DNA from: JAEWWD01 sp964440115
Lineage (GTDB): Bacteria > Bacillota > Clostridia > Christensenellales > CAG-138
Length of the DNA stretch: 64,000 bases
Reading direction: 5' to 3'
Assembly: GCA_964440115.1 (NCBI GenBank)
Contig: CAYTPV010000002.1
Coordinates: forward strand, 186,001-250,000
The notes under the pieces are model-generated. The model saw only the letters and a list, made by a program, of their open reading frames with translations, did not search any database and was not told the origin of the DNA. Below are positions 25,610 to 34,900 of the stretch, one piece after another (the stretch's first letter is position 1; every line of letters begins with the position of its first letter). A program made the position numbers and the translations under genes.

Positions 25610-27492
25610 GTGAGAAGACGGCAGTTCCTTCCAGGGGCCCTATGGGCGGCGGTATGGGCGGACGCGGACCTATGGGCGGCGGGCCTATGGGCGGCATGGC
25701 GATGCCCGGCGCAAAGGCAAAGGATTTCAAGGGCACGATGCTCAAACTGTGGAGCTATCTGGAGCCCTACAAATACCTGATTGTGCTCGTTGTCATTTTT
25801 GCTTTGTCTTCATCGGTGTTTTCCATCATCGGTCCTAAGATGATGGGCAAGGCGACGACAAAGTTGTTCGAAGGCCAAATCGCGTTTATGGCCAAACTCA
25901 ACCTTTTGACCGACTTTGGTTATATCGCGCGGATCATGATACTGCTGCTGGGAATCTACATACTCTCGGCTGCATCGGGCACGGTGCAGGGCTGGATCAT
26001 GACCGGCATCACGATGAAGCTGGTTTATCAGTTCCGTAAGGATATCAGCGAAAAAATCAATCGGATACCTCTGCGGTATTACGACGGCACTACCCACGGC
26101 GAAGTGCTTTCGCGCATTACCAACGATGTGGATACCATCAGCCAAACACTCAACCAGTCGCTTACACAGATCATTACATCCGTTGCGACGGTACTAGGCG
26201 TGCTGGTGATGATGCTGACCATCAACGTGCCGATGACGCTTGTGACTATTCTCGTGGTGCCGGTGTCCGTCATGCTCATATCCGTGATTGTGAAGCGGTC
26301 ACAGGTATACTTCAAGCAGCAGCAGGAATATCTCGGCCATGTCAATGGCCATGTGGAGGAGATCTACAGCGGGCATACCGTTGTAAAGCTTTTTAACGGC
26401 GAAGAACAGGCGATTGAAACATTTGATGACAATAATGAGAAGCTTTATAACGTTGGTTGGATATCGCAGTTCCTCTCCGGTTTAATGCAGCCCGTTATGC
26501 GGTTCGTCGGCAATCTTGGCTATGTTGCCGTCTGCCTGCTGGGCGCTTGGATGGCAGTGAAAGGCAATATTAAAGTTGGCGACATACAGGCATTCATTCA
26601 GTACGTCAACTCCTTCATGCAGCCCATCACGCAGATTGCGAGTATTTCCAATACATTGCAGTCTACGGCGGCCGCAGCCGAGCGCGTGTTTGAGTTCCTG
26701 GCCGAGGAAGAAGAAGTCCCGGAGGACGCTTCGCCTGTCAAACTTGATCATGTGAGGGGACAGGTGGATTTCAGCCACGTACGCTTCGGTTATAACGAAG
26801 ATAAGATCATCATCGAGGACTTCAACGAATCCATTCTGCCGGGGCAGAAAGTTGCTATCGTAGGCCCCACTGGCGCAGGCAAAAGCACAATGGTCAAGCT
26901 GCTCATGCGCTTTTATGATGTCACCGGCGGCTCAATTCTCGTAGATGGGCACGATATTCGCAGCTTTACGCGCGCAGATCTGCGCGGTATGTTTGGTATG
27001 GTGCTGCAGGATACTTGGCAATTCTCCGGCACGATTATGGAGAACATACGTTATGGACGACTGGACGCGACGGATGACGAAGTTATCGCTGCCGCAACAG
27101 CCGCGCATGCGGATACATTTATCCGCACGTTGCCGGACGGTTACAATGTCGAACTCAACGAGGACGCGACGAATATATCGCAGGGACAAAAGCAATTGCT
27201 CACCATCGCGCGCGCCATACTGGCCGACAGTCCCATACTCATACTGGACGAGGCGACGAGTTCGGTCGATACCCGCACGGAGGTTCTCATACAAAAGGCA
27301 ATGGATGCGCTCATTCAGGGACGCACAAGCTTTGTCATTGCGCATAGGCTGTCGACGATCCGCAACGCGGACCTTATTCTCGTCATGCGCGACGGCAATA
27401 TCGTCGAACAGGGGAAACACGAAGAATTGCTGGCCCAAAACGGCTTCTATGCAGAACTGTACAACAGCCAGTTTGATCAGGCAAACGAATAA
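25606..27492 (+). CDS. ABC half-exporter (MdlB/LmrD-like) with Gly/Met/Pro-rich N-tail
   Basis: A 628-residue type I exporter: ATPase motifs GPTGAGKST, ISQGQKQLL and LILDEATSSVD are intact, so this subunit carries the canonical catalytic site of the presumed heterodimer with the product of 23879-25609. The GTG start at 25606 overlaps the upstream stop. Residues about 9-36 form a low-complexity tail of repeated GPMGGG/GMGGRGP units before the first membrane helix, which is unusual and of unknown role. A small HlyD-type adaptor follows 26 bp later. Confidence 0.93.
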   Translation: MSEKTAVPSRGPMGGGMGGRGPMGGGPMGGMAMPGAKAKDFKGTMLKLWSYLEPYKYLIVLVVIFALSSSVFSIIGPKMMGKATTKLFEGQIAFMAKLNLLTDFGYIARIMILLLGIYILSAASGTVQGWIMTGITMKLVYQFRKDISEKINRIPLRYYDGTTHGEVLSRITNDVDTISQTLNQSLTQIITSVATVLGVLVMMLTINVPMTLVTILVVPVSVMLISVIVKRSQVYFKQQQEYLGHVNGHVEEIYSGHTVVKLFNGEEQAIETFDDNNEKLYNVGWISQFLSGLMQPVMRFVGNLGYVAVCLLGAWMAVKGNIKVGDIQAFIQYVNSFMQPITQIASISNTLQSTAAAAERVFEFLAEEEEVPEDASPVKLDHVRGQVDFSHVRFGYNEDKIIIEDFNESILPGQKVAIVGPTGAGKSTMVKLLMRFYDVTGGSILVDGHDIRSFTRADLRGMFGMVLQDTWQFSGTIMENIRYGRLDATDDEVIAAATAAHADTFIRTLPDGYNVELNEDATNISQGQKQLLTIARAILADSPILILDEATSSVDTRTEVLIQKAMDALIQGRTSFVIAHRLSTIRNADLILVMRDGNIVEQGKHEELLAQNGFYAELYNSQFDQANE

Positions 27493-27518
27493 CAATCAGG
27501 CAGGAAAGAGGTCTGACC

Positions 27519-28163
27519 ATGGAGAAGAAAGAAAACAAAAAGAAAAAGGGCACGCTGGTCATTGCCATATTAGCCGTCATCCTGATCATAGGCGGCTGCG
27601 TGGGCTATGTGATGATTTACAACAGCACGCATTTCCTTACCACGGATAACGCCAAAGTGGCTTCAAAAACCATCACCATCACACCCATGGCAGCGGGCAA
27701 GCTTATGAGCTGGGATGTGAAGACAGGGGATTTTGTGGATAAGGGGCAGGTGCTTGGGCACGAGGAAAACGCGCCCTATATCACCACGCCCATTCGCGGC
27801 CAGGTCGTACAGAGCAACGTCATCAAGGATCAGGTCGTTTCTCCCGGCATGACACTTGCAATCGTGGCCGATACTTCCGATATTTATATCCTCACTAACA
27901 TCGAAGAAACGTCCATCGAGAAGATTCAGCCGGGGCAGACGGTCGATATCACCATCGATGCCTATCCGTCCGTAAAGTTTACCGGCTTTATTCGGGAGAT
28001 CGACCGCACAACGCAGCAGGCGTTCGCCGGTACTTTTTCGCTGAACACTTCGGGCACGTATTCCAAGGTCGTACAGACCGTGCCGGTGAAAGTCACATTT
28101 GACTCGCAAGGCTACGATATGCGCCTTGGACTCAATGCCAAAGTGCGCATCCATGTGAAATAG
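27519..28163 (+). CDS. Small HlyD/EmrA-type adaptor
   Basis: A 214-residue adaptor with one N-terminal membrane helix (about residues 11-31), a compact biotinyl-lipoyl domain (TITPMAAGKLMSWDVKTGDFV, in two halves joined without a coiled-coil hairpin) and a beta-barrel region (IEKIQPGQTVDITIDAYPS). Absence of the coiled coil makes it much shorter than the adaptor at 21249. It closes the ABC exporter operon and probably sits on the outer face of the membrane with the transporter. Confidence 0.87.
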   Translation: MEKKENKKKKGTLVIAILAVILIIGGCVGYVMIYNSTHFLTTDNAKVASKTITITPMAAGKLMSWDVKTGDFVDKGQVLGHEENAPYITTPIRGQVVQSNVIKDQVVSPGMTLAIVADTSDIYILTNIEETSIEKIQPGQTVDITIDAYPSVKFTGFIREIDRTTQQAFAGTFSLNTSGTYSKVVQTVPVKVTFDSQGYDMRLGLNAKVRIHVK

Positions 28164-28205
28164 CGGGCCGATATTCCAGCTTATCCATTATAAACAGGCA
28201 AAATA

Positions 28206-28247
28206 CTAAGAACCAATAAGAGCTTGAGAACTCTGATTGGTTCTTAG
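28206..28247. terminator. Bidirectional hairpin between the exporter operon and deoC
   Basis: Twelve-base arms CTAAGAACCAAT (28206-28217) and ATTGGTTCTTAG (28236-28247) pair perfectly across an 18-base centre. It lies between converging genes. Confidence 0.65.
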
Positions 28248-28276
28248 TTCATGACATGAGATCTTTGCGTATACCG

Positions 28277-28987
28277 TTATCGCATGTCATCGAGTCCTTT
28301 TGCAATTGCAACGCCTGCGCTTGTTCCCAACCGGGTGGCACCCGCACTGAGCATTTCGAGCGCGCCTTGTAGGTCTCGTACCCCGCCGGACGCCTTCACG
28401 CCCATTTCCGGTCCTACGGTTTGGCGCATTAGCCGTACATCGGCTGCCGTAGCCCCACCGGAAGAAAAACCGGTGGACGTTTTTACAAAATCGGCTCCCG
28501 CAGTTTTTGCGGCAATACAGGCGTGGATTTTTTCGTCATCCGTTAACAAACAGGTTTCAATGATCACCTTCACCAATGCATGCGGCTTGGCGGCGCTGAC
28601 GACTGCTTGGATATCCGCCTGCACAAAGGGCCAATCTCCCGCTTTTGCCGCGCCGATGTTGATTACCATATCCACTTCCTTCGCGCCGCGGGCGATGCAT
28701 TGGCGCGTTTCAAATGCTTTGACTTCGGATAGTGTAGCGCCCAGCGGGAAGCCAATGACGCAGCAGGGCGCAACATCGCTGTTTTCAAGCTGTTCAGCTA
28801 CAAAACCGATGTAAGTGGGATTTACACAGACGCTTGCGAAGCCGTAACGCTTTGCCTCGTCGCAGATTTGCTTGACCTGTTCCAAAGTCGCGTCCGGTTT
28901 TAACAGCGTGTGGTCGATGGCCTTGCAGATATCCGCAGCTGATAATGCGGCTGTTTCTATGGTATTAGCATGGTGAGCTTTGTTCAT
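28277..28987 (-). CDS. deoC: Deoxyribose-phosphate aldolase
   Basis: A 236-residue TIM-barrel aldolase that cleaves 2-deoxyribose-5-P into glyceraldehyde-3-P and acetaldehyde. The Schiff-base lysine is in VKTSTGFSSGGAT, with VIETCLL and VKASGGVRD as further family marks. The ATG at 28987 is preceded by a purine-rich G-run and gives the family's normal length; in-frame codons further upstream give no family-like sequence. No other deoxyribonucleoside gene is adjacent. Confidence 0.95.
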   Translation of the reverse strand: MNKAHHANTIETAALSAADICKAIDHTLLKPDATLEQVKQICDEAKRYGFASVCVNPTYIGFVAEQLENSDVAPCCVIGFPLGATLSEVKAFETRQCIARGAKEVDMVINIGAAKAGDWPFVQADIQAVVSAAKPHALVKVIIETCLLTDDEKIHACIAAKTAGADFVKTSTGFSSGGATAADVRLMRQTVGPEMGVKASGGVRDLQGALEMLSAGATRLGTSAGVAIAKGLDDMR

Positions 28988-29090
28988 GGAACCCCCCCGC
29001 AAAATTATTAGGATGCACAAATTATATCCACTAATCAGAATATTCTCAAGTATGAAACAGCGGGAGAGACCAGTTATCGGAATGTATGGA

Positions 29091-30323
29091 CTAAGTTTTT
29101 TGCATAAGCCCATTTTTATCATACAAATCAACTGCTTTCATGCAGATTTTCAGGCTCGTGGATAAGCAGTCTTCGCTGATATTTGTCCAGGTATCGTGCC
29201 GTGTATGATAATAAGTCTGTATATTGTGATCTACGCCGCATAAGCCGCAGGACTTTAATCCATACCGTGAGAAGGCCTCCGCGTCTGTCGCGCCGGGGTA
29301 TGGCTTTGCCTGCGTGATTTTTAATCCGCAGTATGCCGCGGCTTCCTGTAATAGCCGTCCAACCTTCTTGCAATTTTTCTGCAGTCCGTTCTGACCGGAG
29401 GTATAGACTTTGAGCTGCTGTGTTTCGCGCAGCGTATCGAGCGCGATAAATACGGTTTCTATTTTTTCAAACTCTGCCTTGTGCCGCCGCGCAAAATCTA
29501 AAGCGCCGCGAAGCCCGGCTTCTTCGCTGCCGGTTATGAGGCAGCATACTTCCGTGTAATCAAAGCGTTTGTCCTGCTGCGAAAGCTCACGCATTGCCGC
29601 CAAAGCAACAAAGCACGCGGAAAGATTGTCGTTTGCTCCGTCAACGATTTGGTCCCAGTTTACAAACTTTAACAAAGCGACATGGAACGGGATAAACAGG
29701 ATATCGGTAATACCGATCACCGTCCATACAGGGGCTTTTGCGGCAAATGTATTGTTCGCCACCGCGAGCAGCAGTGCCGTGCTCGTGATGAGCATGAACA
29801 ATATGCCGAGGTTTGCCCCAATGAGTATCGCGTATGCGGACTTTCCATTGAGCAGATAGGTCATTTCGTATGCCGCATCGGCATGGCCTCCCAGGATAAT
29901 TCTGCGTTTGGTTTCTTTTGCGGCGTGTCTGACAGCATATACATTGCAAGAACGCGTTTTAGGCATAAGAAAATCTATGCACTTGCGGTACAGCAAGTTT
30001 TCAAACAAATACAATATGCCGGATACTACGACAGCGACAACACCCAATATTGGAATAACCAGTGTAGACGTAATCTGGCACAGCCAATATAAAATGACTG
30101 ATGACATGCTTAGTACGGCTGAAATCGATATCCAGCCCAAGAACGCTTTCGGGTGCAGCGTAAATTCTTCGGTTGTAACTTCGTCTGCGGTTTTTTTGAG
30201 TTCTTCGGCAAAATACTCCTGACATTCCAGTTCTGCCTTAGATCCCGAAGCGCGCCCCCGAAAAGTCTGGCATGCATATTTGATTCCGTTTACCATATAT
30301 GTCAAATGTTCATTCAATGCCAT
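29091..30323 (-). CDS. Membrane-embedded M28 family zinc peptidase
   Basis: A 410-residue protein joining an M28 aminopeptidase-like domain with four hydrophobic helices (about residues 60-80, 85-112, 165-190 and 197-220). Metal and catalytic residues can be placed: GGHADAAYE, GANDNLSACF, ITGSEEAGLRGA, FIALDTL and a late HTRHDTW. The helices are inserted within and before the catalytic fold, a layout known in some Firmicutes M28 relatives. It likely trims peptides at the membrane. It is the only gene of its transcription unit. Confidence 0.8.
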   Translation of the reverse strand: MALNEHLTYMVNGIKYACQTFRGRASGSKAELECQEYFAEELKKTADEVTTEEFTLHPKAFLGWISISAVLSMSSVILYWLCQITSTLVIPILGVVAVVVSGILYLFENLLYRKCIDFLMPKTRSCNVYAVRHAAKETKRRIILGGHADAAYEMTYLLNGKSAYAILIGANLGILFMLITSTALLLAVANNTFAAKAPVWTVIGITDILFIPFHVALLKFVNWDQIVDGANDNLSACFVALAAMRELSQQDKRFDYTEVCCLITGSEEAGLRGALDFARRHKAEFEKIETVFIALDTLRETQQLKVYTSGQNGLQKNCKKVGRLLQEAAAYCGLKITQAKPYPGATDAEAFSRYGLKSCGLCGVDHNIQTYYHTRHDTWTNISEDCLSTSLKICMKAVDLYDKNGLMQKT

Positions 30324-30663
30324 CGCTGCCTTTGCTGTTCTGCAGTAATACGGGAAAAAGTATCGCTTTTTACCCGCTATGTATTGCGCATACGTTATTC
30401 TGAACGAAACAACCTGGCCCTATGTGATAATAAAAGATATGGAATAACACACCAGTATTGAGATTGAATGCAATGTTAAATAAATACAAAAATGCAAGCG
30501 GATTTAGCAGCTGAAATTTTTTCGGCTGTAAACAGAATATTCAGAGATCTGCAGAAAATAATTCTAAAATGCATCGATATTCAGAAAAATATTCGCAGTT
30601 ATATGAAATACGTAGTAAAATATACGGTGAAGAAGTAAACTGTTAAGAAAGCGGTGACCCATT
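30324..30663. other. Divergent intergenic region with Lrp-like repeats
   Basis: About 340 bp, AT-rich, between the M28 gene and the Lrp/AsnC regulator. ATATTCAGA occurs at 30537-30545 and 30577-30585, 40 bp apart, which is close to four helical turns and therefore on one face of the DNA. These may be binding sites for the neighbouring Lrp-type protein. No gene is seen. Confidence 0.45.
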
Positions 30664-31113
30664 ATGGATGCACTTGATCTAAAAATTCTGGGTATCCTGA
30701 AACAAAATGCACGCTCATCTTTTTTGGGCATAGGCAAAGCGGTCAACCTCTCTACATCCGCCGTTGTGGAAAGGGTAAAGAAGCTGGAAAGATCCGGAGC
30801 GATCAGTGCATATACGGCAATCATTGATCCAAAGACTTTTGAAAAAGAACTCACGGCGCTGATGTTTATAAGCCTGGAAACACCTAAATTCAACAACAGT
30901 TTTTTGGAGTTTGTAGAGAAGGAAAAGGACATACTGGAATGCCACTATATAGCGGGAAATTATGATTACCTGCTAAAGATCGCTACAAAGAACCCGTCAA
31001 CACTTGAGTTGCTGTTAAACAAAATCAAGAGCCAGTCCGGCGTTATGAAGACCTATACGAATGTAGTATTAAAAACGATCAAAAATGAGTATTCCATTAC
31101 ACCTGAAACTTAG
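30664..31113 (+). CDS. Lrp/AsnC-family regulator of alanine dehydrogenase
   Basis: A 149-residue Lrp/AsnC protein: N-terminal helix-turn-helix (LGIGKAVNLSTSAVVERVKK) and a C-terminal RAM/AsnC effector domain (ECHYIAGNYDYLLKI). Such proteins form octamers that sense amino acids. It is 18 bp upstream of ald on the same strand, and Lrp-type AldR proteins are known to control ald in other bacteria, so alanine-responsive control is a reasonable inference. Confidence 0.92.
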   Translation: MDALDLKILGILKQNARSSFLGIGKAVNLSTSAVVERVKKLERSGAISAYTAIIDPKTFEKELTALMFISLETPKFNNSFLEFVEKEKDILECHYIAGNYDYLLKIATKNPSTLELLLNKIKSQSGVMKTYTNVVLKTIKNEYSITPET

Positions 31114-31131
31114 AGCATAGAGGGGATTTTT

Positions 31132-32244
31132 ATGAAGGTAGGAACAGTTACTGAAATCAAAAAGCACGAATACCGGGTCGGTATGACGCCGGATGCTGTC
31201 AAATCCTACTGTGCGCACGGTCACAGCGTATTCGTGCAAAAAGGCGCAGGCGAAGGGGCAGGGTTTGAGGATACGGAATATGAAAAGGCCGGCGCCACTT
31301 TGCTGAACAATGCAGCGGATGTGTTCGGCGAGTGCGACATGGTCATCAAGGTAAAAGAGCCGCTCAAAGAAGAATACGGGCTCATTCGCAAAGGGCAGAT
31401 ATTGTACACCTACCTGCATCTTGCCGCATCCGAAGAGTTGACGATGGCGCTGCTGCACAGCGGGGCGAAGTGCGTCGCCTATGAAACGATTGAAGATGCA
31501 GCAGGCAATCTGCCCTGCCTGAAGCCCATGAGTGAGATCGCCGGGCGTCTGAGCGTGCAGGAAGGGGCCAAGTATCTTGAGAGACCGTTTGGCGGCAGAG
31601 GCGTATTGCTGGGCGGTGTGCCAGGCGTTGCACGGGGCAAGGTGGTTATTTTGGGCGCAGGTACGGTAGGGTCTAACGCCTGCAGAATAGCTGTGGGCAT
31701 GGGCGCGGAAGTAACGGTGCTCGATAAAAGCCTTGATAAGCTGACATACCTTGAAAACCTCTATCGCGGCGAGATTACGACGCTCTGCAGTACTGACGTC
31801 ATCATTGAAGAAAGCCTGAAGACGGCCGATCTGGTGATTGGCGCGGTGCTCATACCCGGTGCAAGTGCCCCTAAGTTGATCAAACGTTCTTACCTGAAGA
31901 ATATGAAAAAGGGCTCTGTCATAGTGGATGTAGCCGTCGACCAAGGCGGCTGCGGGGAAACCACACATCCAACGTATCATGACGACCCTGTATTTACAGT
32001 AGACGGAGTCGTACACTACTGCGTCGCGAACATGCCTGGCTCCGTGCCCCGTACCTCCACATTGGCCCTCAACAACGCTACGCTGCCCTACGGTCTGCTG
32101 TTGGCGGACAAAGGCGTGGAACGTTCTTGTAAGGAAACACCTGCGCTGGCAAAAGGCGTGAATATGTATGAAGGTGCCTGCACGTTTGAGAGTGTAGCGC
32201 AAAAATTTGGCTTGGAATATGTGCCGGTTCTGCGCTGCTTCTAG
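31132..32244 (+). CDS. ald: Alanine dehydrogenase
   Basis: A 370-residue NAD-dependent enzyme interconverting L-alanine and pyruvate plus ammonia. Family features: VGTVTEIKKHEYRVGMTPD at the N-terminus, the substrate lysine region KVKEPL, the Rossmann motif VVILGAGTVGSNA and DVAVDQGGC. The length matches. AGAGGGGAT precedes the start. Alanine release and use is linked to spore germination and nitrogen handling in spore formers. Its regulator is the preceding gene; a bidirectional terminator follows. Confidence 0.96.
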   Translation: MKVGTVTEIKKHEYRVGMTPDAVKSYCAHGHSVFVQKGAGEGAGFEDTEYEKAGATLLNNAADVFGECDMVIKVKEPLKEEYGLIRKGQILYTYLHLAASEELTMALLHSGAKCVAYETIEDAAGNLPCLKPMSEIAGRLSVQEGAKYLERPFGGRGVLLGGVPGVARGKVVILGAGTVGSNACRIAVGMGAEVTVLDKSLDKLTYLENLYRGEITTLCSTDVIIEESLKTADLVIGAVLIPGASAPKLIKRSYLKNMKKGSVIVDVAVDQGGCGETTHPTYHDDPVFTVDGVVHYCVANMPGSVPRTSTLALNNATLPYGLLLADKGVERSCKETPALAKGVNMYEGACTFESVAQKFGLEYVPVLRCF

Positions 32245-32290
32245 GACTAAGGATTTATATCCATTTCATCACGCTGAATATCGAATGAAA

Positions 32291-32316
32291 AAATCCGCCC
32301 CAGCCGGGGCGGATTT
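32291..32316 (-). terminator. Terminator after the ROK pseudogene (also near ald end)
   Basis: Perfect 11-bp stem with arms AAATCCGCCCC (32291-32301) and GGGGCGGATTT (32306-32316), loop AGCC, followed by six T on the minus strand. It may also stop ald transcripts on the plus strand. Confidence 0.75.
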
Positions 32317-32337
32317 CCTATTCTTAGCCGTAATATT

Positions 32338-33249
32338 TTAAGTGATCGGTCTACGCCCGGCATAATTGTGCAGATGGTTTTTGCCGCACACAGCAACTGC
32401 GGCTGCCCCGATGATTCCTCCGGCGCTGCCGAAGGCGGTAGGGAGTATTGTAAGACCGGAATCGCATTCCTGTATACATATCGTCCAATGGTATCCAGCA
32501 TGCTTTTCTCAAACAGGTCAAACGACAGCGAAACGCCGCCGACCTTCGCGGGGTTGAGAAGATTGCAGGCAGATGCGATTGCTTTGACCAGATAATATCC
32601 CTCCTGCGCGGGCCAGCGCGGCGATGGCCGCAGCACTGTCGCCTTCTTGGCCTCCGCCGAGATCAACATAATTCAGGGGGATCGCGCGGCCGGATGCATG
32701 CATTTCGAGGCAGCCGGAATTGCCGCATTTGCAAGGGCGGCCGGTCTGCTCCTCGACTACACAGTGGCCGATTTCACCGGTGTTTTTGAACGCGCCGTAA
32801 TAAATCTCGTGGTTCATGAAAATAGCGCCCCCAACCCCGTTGGAAACAGTCATGTAGAGAAAATCCCGTACATCCGGGCAAACGCCGAAAACACGCTCGG
32901 CCAGCGCGCAAGCCTGTCCGTCGTTAACCAGATATGCCGGCGCACCGAATTCTCGCTGCAGCCGAGGAGCGATATCTAAATTACGAATGCCGGAAAAACT
33001 TGCTTCCACCCAGTATCCGCGTTTGGGGTCGGCGAGCCCTGGTATCGTGATGCCGATGACGGCAGGGCGAACTCCGTCGTAGCGCCGCAGCAAGGTGTAT
33101 GCTGAGTCTATGATGGTATCCATAACGCTTTGTGCGGTAAGCTTTTGTCACTCGCTGCGTTCGCTCACAAGCATGTTCCCGTACATATCAACTAAGCCCG
33201 TCATGAGTTTGGAACCGCCGATATCGATGCAAAATATTAAATCACTCAC
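32338..33249 (-). pseudogene. ROK-family sugar kinase, inactivated
   Basis: Remnant of a ROK kinase/regulator. The N-terminus from a GTG at 33249 reads LIFCIDIGGSKLMTGLVDMY, the phosphate loop of ROK proteins. A TGA at 33150-33148 then interrupts the frame (a CGA-to-TGA change would explain it). The same frame continues with GITIPGLADP, the GGAIFMNHEI region and the zinc-cluster motif CKCGNSGCLEMHASG. One extra G in the run at 32599-32601 shifts the frame, and a compensating shift near 32440 restores it before the end (GSAGGIIGAAAVAVCGKN). Three lesions make it nonfunctional. It is the last gene of the decaying sugar operon. Confidence 0.85.
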
Positions 33250-33360
33250 ATGTGTCCTCAAAAATTCATGGTATATGGAATGATAGCTAATCAATTTTCT
33301 TTCTATGCAAAATGGAATACAAAAATAAAGGCCGCCAGCCTAATGCCGCGGCCTGTTGCG

Positions 33361-33399
33361 GAGGGGAAAAATGCACATAAGGCTGCTTATGCATTTCCC
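33361..33399 (-). terminator. Hairpin after the isomerase gene
   Basis: Nested arms around AATGCA...TGCATT and CATAAG...CTTATG form a long imperfect stem just downstream of the stop of the sugar-phosphate isomerase gene; a run of T lies in its 3' arm on the minus strand. Confidence 0.5.
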
Positions 33400-33408
33400 T
33401 TACGAATA

Positions 33409-34398
33409 TCAATCCATCTTCAATGCGGCGTCAAAGCTTACGTCCGACGGTTCAAAATTTATTTTTTTGGTAAACTCATAGGCTTCGGTAGCGCCAAACA
33501 CGCGGTTCATGCCGCTGTCTTCCCATTCCACGGAAAGCGGGCCATGATAGCCAATCTGGTTCAGCTCGCGGATAATTCCGTCGAAATCGACATTGCCGTG
33601 GCCCAGTGAAACGAAGTTCCATCCGCGGCGCGTATCCCCGAATTCAATGTGGCTGCCGAGTATACCGGCACGCCCATCCATTGTGAGCTTCACGTCCTTC
33701 ATGTGAACGTGATAGATCCTCGATGCAAACTCGCGGATAAACAACTGCGGGTTAACGCCCTGCCACACAAGGTGGGAAGGGTCAAAATTCAGCCCCAGTG
33801 TCGGCCTGTAATCGAGTGTTTTTAACAGCCGCTCGGTCGTATAGAAATCAAACGCGATTTCGGTAGGATGCACTTCCAGCGCGAGCCTTACGCCGCACGC
33901 ATCGTAAACGTCAAATATGGGCGTCCACAGTTCCTTAATGCGTGAGAAGCCTTCTTCTACCATCTCCGGTGTGGTCTGCGGGAAAGAGTACCAGAAGGGC
34001 CATATGGGCGAACCCAGGAAGCAGGTGACGATTTCCACGCCAAGCTTTTTTGCGGCGTGTGCGACAAGCTTCATTTCCTCGATCGCCCAGGCTCTGATTT
34101 CGTCGGGCTTACCGGCTAACGTGTTCGGAGCGAAATTATCCAAGCGGCTGTCATACCGATCCCCAACGCACTGGCCAATCAGATGTGCGCTGAGCGCCCA
34201 CACACGTAGGCTGTATTTTTTTAAAACAGCGAGAAACTGGGCGGCATAGGAATCGTCTTCAAGCACTTTGTGAACATCCACATGAGCTTGGCACGCGATT
34301 TCTATACCCTCGTATCCGATACCGGATGCGAGCTTGCATAGCTCTTCGAGAGGCATATCGCCGAATTGTCCCGAAGCAATTGTGATTGGTCTTTTCAT
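33409..34398 (-). CDS. Sugar phosphate isomerase/epimerase (xylose isomerase-like TIM barrel)
   Basis: A 329-residue TIM-barrel protein of the AP-endonuclease-2/xylose isomerase-like family. Metal-site residues are suggested by ALEVHPTEIAFD, NFDPSHLVWQGVNP, YHVHMKDVKL and SVEWEDSGM near the C-terminus. Members isomerise or epimerise sugars, keto-sugars or cyclitols. It is the only intact gene in a minus-strand sugar operon whose oxidoreductase, ABC transporter and kinase are broken. A good ribosome site (GGAGGGTAG) precedes it. Whether it still has a substrate is doubtful. Confidence 0.87.
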   Translation of the reverse strand: MKRPITIASGQFGDMPLEELCKLASGIGYEGIEIACQAHVDVHKVLEDDSYAAQFLAVLKKYSLRVWALSAHLIGQCVGDRYDSRLDNFAPNTLAGKPDEIRAWAIEEMKLVAHAAKKLGVEIVTCFLGSPIWPFWYSFPQTTPEMVEEGFSRIKELWTPIFDVYDACGVRLALEVHPTEIAFDFYTTERLLKTLDYRPTLGLNFDPSHLVWQGVNPQLFIREFASRIYHVHMKDVKLTMDGRAGILGSHIEFGDTRRGWNFVSLGHGNVDFDGIIRELNQIGYHGPLSVEWEDSGMNRVFGATEAYEFTKKINFEPSDVSFDAALKMD

Positions 34399-34411
34399 AG
34401 CTACCCTCCTA

Positions 34412-34900
34412 ATTACTCAACGTCAACGCTTGCGCCCTTTTCATTGGATAAATGGTTTGCAAATATCACTTTCATAGCATGCATGGCGCTTTCTCCGCTG
34501 ATGGCGGGCGGCGTGTTGGTGACGATGCTATCCACAAACGCATCGATGACGCCGGTGGATGTACAGCCGCCGCTTGTCTGCTCTTTGGTTATAGGTCAAA
34601 AGGTCGAGCTGATAGGAGATTACGCTGCGTCCTTCTTTCCACGATGAGCGAGTACGTCGGATCGTCGTACATGCGCAGTATACCTTTGGTGCAGTAAAGC
34701 TTGGTCGAGTTATCCTCTTCACATAGTTTTCTAGCTGACATGCATTGTGCCAACCACGCCGCTTTCGAGCGTATAGATGGCAAACGCGTTGTCATCCACG
34801 GAAATGGGGGAGCCATCCGGAAACTTTTTCTCGAGCGTCGCGGCAACTATGGATGTCTTTACGATTTTCTAATGGATTAGGTCGGTTTTATGCACGCCCA
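34412..34900 (-). pseudogene. Gfo/Idh/MocA oxidoreductase, C-terminal fragments
   Basis: Remnant of a dehydrogenase. Pieces in different frames read GVHKTDLI, then ATLEKKFPDGSPISVDDNAF, then NSTKLYCTKGILRMYDDPTY, then SVISYQLDLLT, and finally IVTNTPPAISGESAMHAMKV just before the stop near 34412. These are in the right order for the C-terminal domain of the family. The N-terminal Rossmann domain is missing and at least three frameshifts or stops are present. Upstream it is joined to the ABC ATPase fragment, implying a deletion. Confidence 0.8.
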
